Below, in pieces: positions 59,301 through 64,000 of a DNA stretch of 64,000 bases. Source of the DNA: Penicillus capitatus (lineage: Eukaryota > Chlorophyta); the NCBI GenBank assembly GCA_965649825.1, contig OZ287702.1, forward strand, positions 558,001 through 622,000. Direction: 5' to 3'. The notes under the pieces were generated by a model that had not been told where the DNA came from, searched no databases, and saw nothing but the letters and a program-made list of their open reading frames with translations. How positions within the stretch are numbered: the stretch's first letter is position 1; the number at the start of each line of letters is the position of its first letter. A program made the position numbers and the translations under genes.

Positions 59301-62300
59301 TTGGAAAAGGTTGTTCTGACGATAGACACTGTACTATTCGACGTCGCTGCGATCGATCCACCAGACAGAGAAGCCGCATCATTCTTGAACGAAGACGCCG
59401 TCATATGCAGCGTCGAGTTTTTCTCCAGGAAGACGGATCCCCCGGTGATCGCACGGTTCTCCTCAAAATCGGTTTTTCGCACAGTTGCCGTAGCGTCCAG
59501 TACATAAACGCCGCCGCCGCTCTGAGTCGCCGAGTTGTTGTTCAGGAGGGTGCGATCGAGTGTTATGCTGCTATTGTCTCGGATCAAAATGGCTCCGCCT
59601 TTTCTCGATCGACTATCGAAGATGACAGAATCTGAGATTTCAGAAGTGCTGGATTCGGAGCCAAGTAAGACTCCTCCGTTTTCAACGGCTGAGTTATTTC
59701 GAAAAGTGACGTTTCTGGCAAAAAGCTTGCTTTGACTATAGATGGCACCACCAATGTTGCTTGCATGATTCGATGACACGATCGAATCTTCGATCATGAT
59801 CTCTCCCTTCCGGATGACGAGCATCGCACCAGCCATTTCCGCGACGTTCGAGTCGATAATGCAGCCGACGATATGAATCGTCGCATTGTAATTGTTGATG
59901 GCGCCACTGGATTCGGCAGAGTTTCCCTGGAGCACGGAGTCGAAAAGCGTGAAATCTGTTCCATCGACGATACTAGTTCCGCCGCCCTGTTGGGAGCAAC
60001 GGTTGTTTCGAAGTACCAAATTGCGACCGACGATGTTGGGGCAGAGATTTGCATCGATCGCCCCTCCACCATTGACGGCTACGTTCGACTCAAACTGCGA
60101 ATCTGTGACGGTCATGTTGCTCGTGTGGCAAGCAAGACCGCCACCGCGACTCGTATGAGCGTAGTTTTGTGCAAAAGACACGTTGTGGATGATCGTGTCC
60201 GAGGACAGGACATCTACTCCTGCTCCACGATGACCGAGGTTTTGCATCACCAGAGAGTTCCTGAGCGCAATCGACGTTCTGAGAGCTGCAACGCCGCCGC
60301 CAGCTGTTGGTGCTGCGTTTCCCACAATTGTGTCCCGATCGGATTCGATGCTTCCGTACTCGATCAAGAATCCAGCACCAGAGGACGCTCGGTTGGATAG
60401 GTATGCCGACGCTTGTGATGTGACGTTTGATGACTCAGCCGAGAAGGCACCGCCTCTTTGTCCTGCGATGTTGTTTCTCCAGGTGACCTCTTGGATCATG
60501 ACGCTACGCAGTTCAACGAGATCTGCACCACCTCCGTTTGCGCTGACGGTGTTGTTGGAAAATGCTGATCGCTGGATGACGAGTCCAGTCGATCTGGATG
60601 CCTGCACGCATCCACCGTTTCCAGATGTGTTGTTGCTGCACTCTATGTCTGACAGGATCGCCTCGTCCATCTCGACGAGACAAAGAGCTCCTCCAGAGGT
60701 AGAAGCGCTATTCGTCTCGAATACAGACGATTGCAGGTCGAGGATATTCTTTTCGGCAAAAATGGCTCCTCCGCGATTTCTGACCACATTGCTTCGGAAA
60801 GTGCAGTTACGGATTCTCAGATCGGTGTCCACAGAAGCAATGGCTGCACCAGTCTCTGCACTGTTGGCATCGAAGCTGCAGTTGGAAAGAGTGACTCGAT
60901 CAGTGGCATCTGTCAGAATTGCGGCGCCCGATAGGGCGGCGGTATTTCGGCGGAACGAGCTATCGGTGATATGAACCCTCGAGGCGCGATCAAGCACGAT
61001 CGAGGAATCTCCATTTTCTTCAAAATCGGATTCTGCGAGCCGAAGTTCGCCTCCCCTTTCGATTCGGAGTGACGATAGGCTGTTCTCTCTCGTTACGAGA
61101 CGGTGAACAGAGGAGAAAGACTCCGGTGGCATCAGCATCAGTGATTGTTGCGCGTCTCCCTGAGAAAGATGGGTATTCCTCTCTAGTTTCACGTCACGTA
61201 AAGTGTTCCGCAGGGAGAAGCTTCCGAAACCGCCATCTCCACACGCATTATCAGAGAAGACGACGTTCACCATTTCAAGGGCGGAGCATGACGACCGATC
61301 GATCGAGATGCCTCGCGCTCCGTCCAGAGAGTTACGGCGGAAGGTCACATGACGTAGTTGAACGGTTCCCTCGGTTTCGTTATGATCGCATCGATCGACC
61401 TGGATGATCGATCTGCCTTCCCTTTTCAGAGAGCAGTTCCGGAAAACGATGTTGGCGATCAGCGCATCGGGTGATCTATCAACAGACAAACCGTCACTCT
61501 TTCACGAGAAATCGAATCGACGGTCTCGCCTGATGAGAATCGCGCCTTCCTTTTTCGGACACCTGATTGTCGCCTGGGTCGCCGGTGGGACTGCGCCGTT
61601 TTCCAGAGCGGTCTCTTCCGAAAACGCAATCAGGGTCAGATTCCACGAAATGATCACTCTGGTGGCGAGACGGATCGTTTCTTCGGTCCGAATGCGAATG
61701 GTGTCGCCTGGCTGCGTACAGTTGATGACGGCACCAAAATCGATTCTCGCATTCCGAAGGGCAGCGCTGCTCAATGTCCACATTCCGTCTTCGTTATCAA
61801 GAAGCCGGGAGATCTCTTGATCTGTGAGGTGACATTCTCTCCCTGTCAGAAAGCACGGCCTTAGCATGAAAGATTCCTGATGGACCCATTTGGATACTGT
61901 GGGCAGTAGGATTGCTGTCGGTCTGGTGCAGTTCGCGTCTGAAGTTTTTGTTTTCCTACGGTAAACGAAGGGAATCAAAAGAAACGCAGAGCGTTCGTCT
62001 ACCTGCAGGTCTTTCGCGAAGTCTATCGCTCCTTCGGCTGTTGTCTGATGAACCGTCGAATTTGACTTCCCTGTTCAAAACACCTGCTCAGACTTGTTTT
62101 AGCGAAGCGAATGAAATCGCGATAGTCCGTCAGGTCAACAGAAAACCGTCGCCTCTCCGCTGCAGAGTTTCTAGCGAGAAATTCAAGAAACAAAAATGAA
62201 GCCGATATCTTTCCGGTAATATCCGCAGAGCGATGGTAAGCATTCTGCCAATGGTGGTATACCTTGTCGACTACCTGTGGCCAAAAGTCTGTAATCTCTT

Positions 62301-62419
62301 TCGCTGTGGTCTGCTTTGACAGTCTTTGTAAGTGTTAGCAACAAAAGAACCAAGGAGAGCCAGATGTGGCGTTGTTCCGAAACGACCTTTGCAATACCAT
62401 TCAACACATTTGACGCCAT
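56320..62419 (-). CDS. PBH-C: giant beta-helix / Cys-rich / multi-helix membrane surface protein
   Basis: Supported exons are 61506-61842, 58022-61475, 57571-57975, 57430-57520 and 56320-57380. The first exon probably starts at 62419 with a signal peptide (HIWLSLVLLLLTLTKTVKA); its joining across about 61843-62370 is unresolved. Length is near 1900 aa. The order is: N-terminal Cys domain (ECHLTDQEISRLLDN, VINCTQPGD), about 1000 aa of beta-helix repeats (for example FRNNSAVENGGVL, FENNRAITGGSVF-type), SPDGFFSGSI, the Cys-rich module (CPENGDC, GHWHRTPCSKH, CGSCDSGYG), TM1, then eight or so helices with FVYWESIVMLRKSVLAIL and LNTYETASLFI. The intron 57521-57570 uses a GC donor (GCATGT...GCAG). 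A 27-nt in-frame segment at the position of a PBH-A/B intron may be a tiny intron or retained. Role as in PBH-A is inferred only. Confidence 0.83.
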
Positions 62420-62771
62420 AGAACAGGTATTCTTGAGCGTTTTGTCAAGGAGGACACAATGTCCGACAGGCTCTTCTATAGAATTGATACTTTCCGTCTC
62501 GGGGATATAGAAACGGTAAGCAGTCGGTTATTCAAAAGTGCCAGGTTGTGGACCTGATTGTTCTGACAGATAGGAATCTGTGGTTATCTGTAGTCGCTTG
62601 CCAAAAACCGCACGATTGGTTATCGAGCGTACACGTGCAGACCTAACGACTGGAAGATCCGTCTCCGGCCGCTGGCATCCGGCGAAACTGCAATAGGATG
62701 CGGTTGGTTAAGCTATAGCGGTCAGTGCGCATTATGCGGCTGAATAAGCACACCGATCGACCCGTCGGGTA
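62420..62771. other. Upstream region of PBH-C, no gene seen
   Basis: Contains the presumed PBH-C promoter reading leftward and the upstream region of the ORF at 62772. No core motif was recognised with confidence. Confidence 0.45.
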
Positions 62772-63111
62772 ATGGAGCATCTCTCTGCGATTCTGTCAGT
62801 GGCGGAGACGCCCGGCAAAGCTGAACAGACAGTGTTGAAAATCATCGAAATATGCGGCGAAGACGAAGAGGTCATCAGACTTCAGAATTTGCCGACAGCT
62901 GGTTGTGTTACTAAATCGGTGCTTGACCTTCGACAATGTACTCTTCCGGGTGCACTATTACTGATTACCGACCATCTCATACATATCTTCTTCACAGGCG
63001 ACTGGCGAGGCAAACGAGGCACTCAAGAAAATCAACGAGTCTCCAATAAACGTGACAGCTTTCGCAGACGACGAGCTTTGTGTCTGGCCGACAACAACGA
63101 AGTGTCTATAG
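62772..63111 (+). CDS. Possible two-exon small protein, unidentified
   Basis: Candidate exons are 62772-62918 and 62998-63111, with a 79-nt GT-AG intron having a pyrimidine-rich 3' end (cttcttcacag); 86 aa. Exon 1 begins MEHLSAILSVAETPGKAEQ and has KIIEICGEDEE. Exon 2 reads ATGEANEALKKINES and VTAFADDELCVW. The composition is protein-like in both exons but in different frames, which is why an intron is proposed. Without splicing the frame runs on to 63140. No family was recognised. Confidence 0.35.
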
Positions 63112-63663
63112 GATACTATGCTATTGGTCATTGTCCCTGAAGCGAGTTACCTCTTGGAAATCAATCAAGCTGACTGTGTCAACGGTGGTTCCGACCCAGC
63201 AATGGTGATAACTCGACGGTAGGATTGGCGAAACACGAATCGTTTTCTTGCACAAGTGTTAAACACATCGTCGAGAATGTCGATCTGTGCTCAGCGAACT
63301 GCGCAAGCGTGTGTTCACGAAGCAACTATTAGGAGCGGACTCAATGAGCATATCGATCTCCTCGAGAGATATCGATCGGCGAAGAAGATTACTCACAGGT
63401 CTAGTTTCCTTTAAAAGAGTCGTTCGGTCTGGACAGTCCACAATAGATGGACAATCCAAACAACTGAGTGACGATAATAATGACTTATACATCTAGAGAT
63501 ACGTGGTTGCTTGAGGCCTGCAACAGCCATGTGTATGATAGAATTGACGTCATTGCTGAAGTCGACCGGCCAATACTTCCCGTTTTACATTTAAAACTTT
63601 GTAATGGTTTAGAAGATGACGCCCACTGCTTCTCCAGGTTGCCTTCATCTGAGATTCTTCTGT
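63112..63663. other. Intergenic, no gene seen
   Basis: No convincing frame; small ORFs in both directions only. Confidence 0.45.
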
Positions 63664-64000
63664 TTAATGGCTATGGTATTTGTAATCGTCGAGAGATACT
63701 CCGGACGGCAATGGTTCGATGGATACGCCAGATGGTATTGCCTCGAAGTACAGACCGTCTTCTGTCACGTTGTATGGAACTCCTGCGTCGGTAAGATGCT
63801 TAGCAACAATGCCAGACTCAGTGACATTGACAGGTGCATCTCCTTTTTTAGGTCGTGCTTGGAAGGTTACAACTTCATATACTTTTTTCTCAATCGTGCA
63901 CACGACTCTGCCCGTGGCGGTTTCAGAGCATTTTTCCATTGGGACAACTTTTGCCCTGACTGTCGGAAAAATACCCGGGATAAAGTATCCCCAGTGATGA
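63664..64000 (-). CDS. 3' end of an unidentified gene, running off the window
   Basis: The minus frame is open from the right edge to a stop at 63664, giving at least the last 111 residues. It begins near HHWGYFIPGIFPTVRAKVVP and ends SGVSLDDYKYHSH. The segment is rich in alternating hydrophobic residues and Val/Thr (VVCTIEKKVYEVVTFQAR), suggesting beta structure, with two NVTE sites and an IPSGVSIEPLPSGVSLDD mini-repeat. The opposite strand is also open at 63719-63997, but its composition is less protein-like. Family unknown; it could be a secreted or surface protein. Confidence 0.45.
   Translation of the reverse strand, partial: HHWGYFIPGIFPTVRAKVVPMEKCSETATGRVVCTIEKKVYEVVTFQARPKKGDAPVNVTESGIVAKHLTDAGVPYNVTEDGLYFEAIPSGVSIEPLPSGVSLDDYKYHSH

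Noticed and set aside
1-64000. tRNA, rRNA, transposase or reverse transcriptase genes
   Set aside because: I found no cloverleaf-like segments, rRNA signatures, DDE or RT motifs while reading the frames. Absence by eye is not proof; a tRNAscan and RepeatMasker run would settle it.

Overview
This window is nuclear DNA of a eukaryote, probably unicellular; the lineage cannot be fixed from the sequence. Coding regions are split by short GT-AG introns (mostly 44-60 nt, some apparently 23-39 nt, one GC-AG). Two genes have clear eukaryotic identities: a Rho-class-like glutathione S-transferase and a TIMMDC1-type mitochondrial complex I assembly factor.

Layout: 1-1403 is one copy of a segmental duplication (partner at 52199-53707). 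The GST gene lies at 1938-2902 and a small two-helix membrane protein gene at 3843-4331. About 4355-26445 is a 22-kb satellite domain. It interleaves a GC-rich ~41-bp repeat and a 105-bp repeat, joined by a fixed junction module and organised into ~3.0-kb and ~4.1-4.4-kb higher-order units. From 26.5 to 32.7 kb there are two paralogous small coiled-coil genes, TIMMDC1, and a single-pass membrane protein gene with a repeated tail motif, all on the minus strand.

The right half (33-62.4 kb) is dominated by a family of giant surface proteins, called PBH here: PBH-A (35393-41907, minus, about 2070 aa), PBH-B (46697-52147, plus, about 1724 aa), PBH-C (56320-62419, minus) and a broken partial copy of PBH-C (33052-34490). 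Each has a signal peptide, a short N-terminal Cys domain, a long extracellular right-handed beta-helix of Chlamydia-Pmp-like GGA(I/L/V)/FxxN repeats, a conserved cysteine-rich module and an 8-9-helix membrane domain. Intron positions are shared among the copies. PBH-A and PBH-B are head to head; PBH-B and PBH-C are tail to tail.

Together the satellite, the segmental duplications, the recent pseudogenes and the expanding surface-protein family suggest a fast-evolving, possibly subtelomeric or pericentromeric, region. There are two 100-N assembly gaps (13170-13269 and 52686-52785). I recognised no tRNA, rRNA or CRISPR array. Exon boundaries below were read by eye from splice motifs, reading phase and paralog comparison, not from transcript data.
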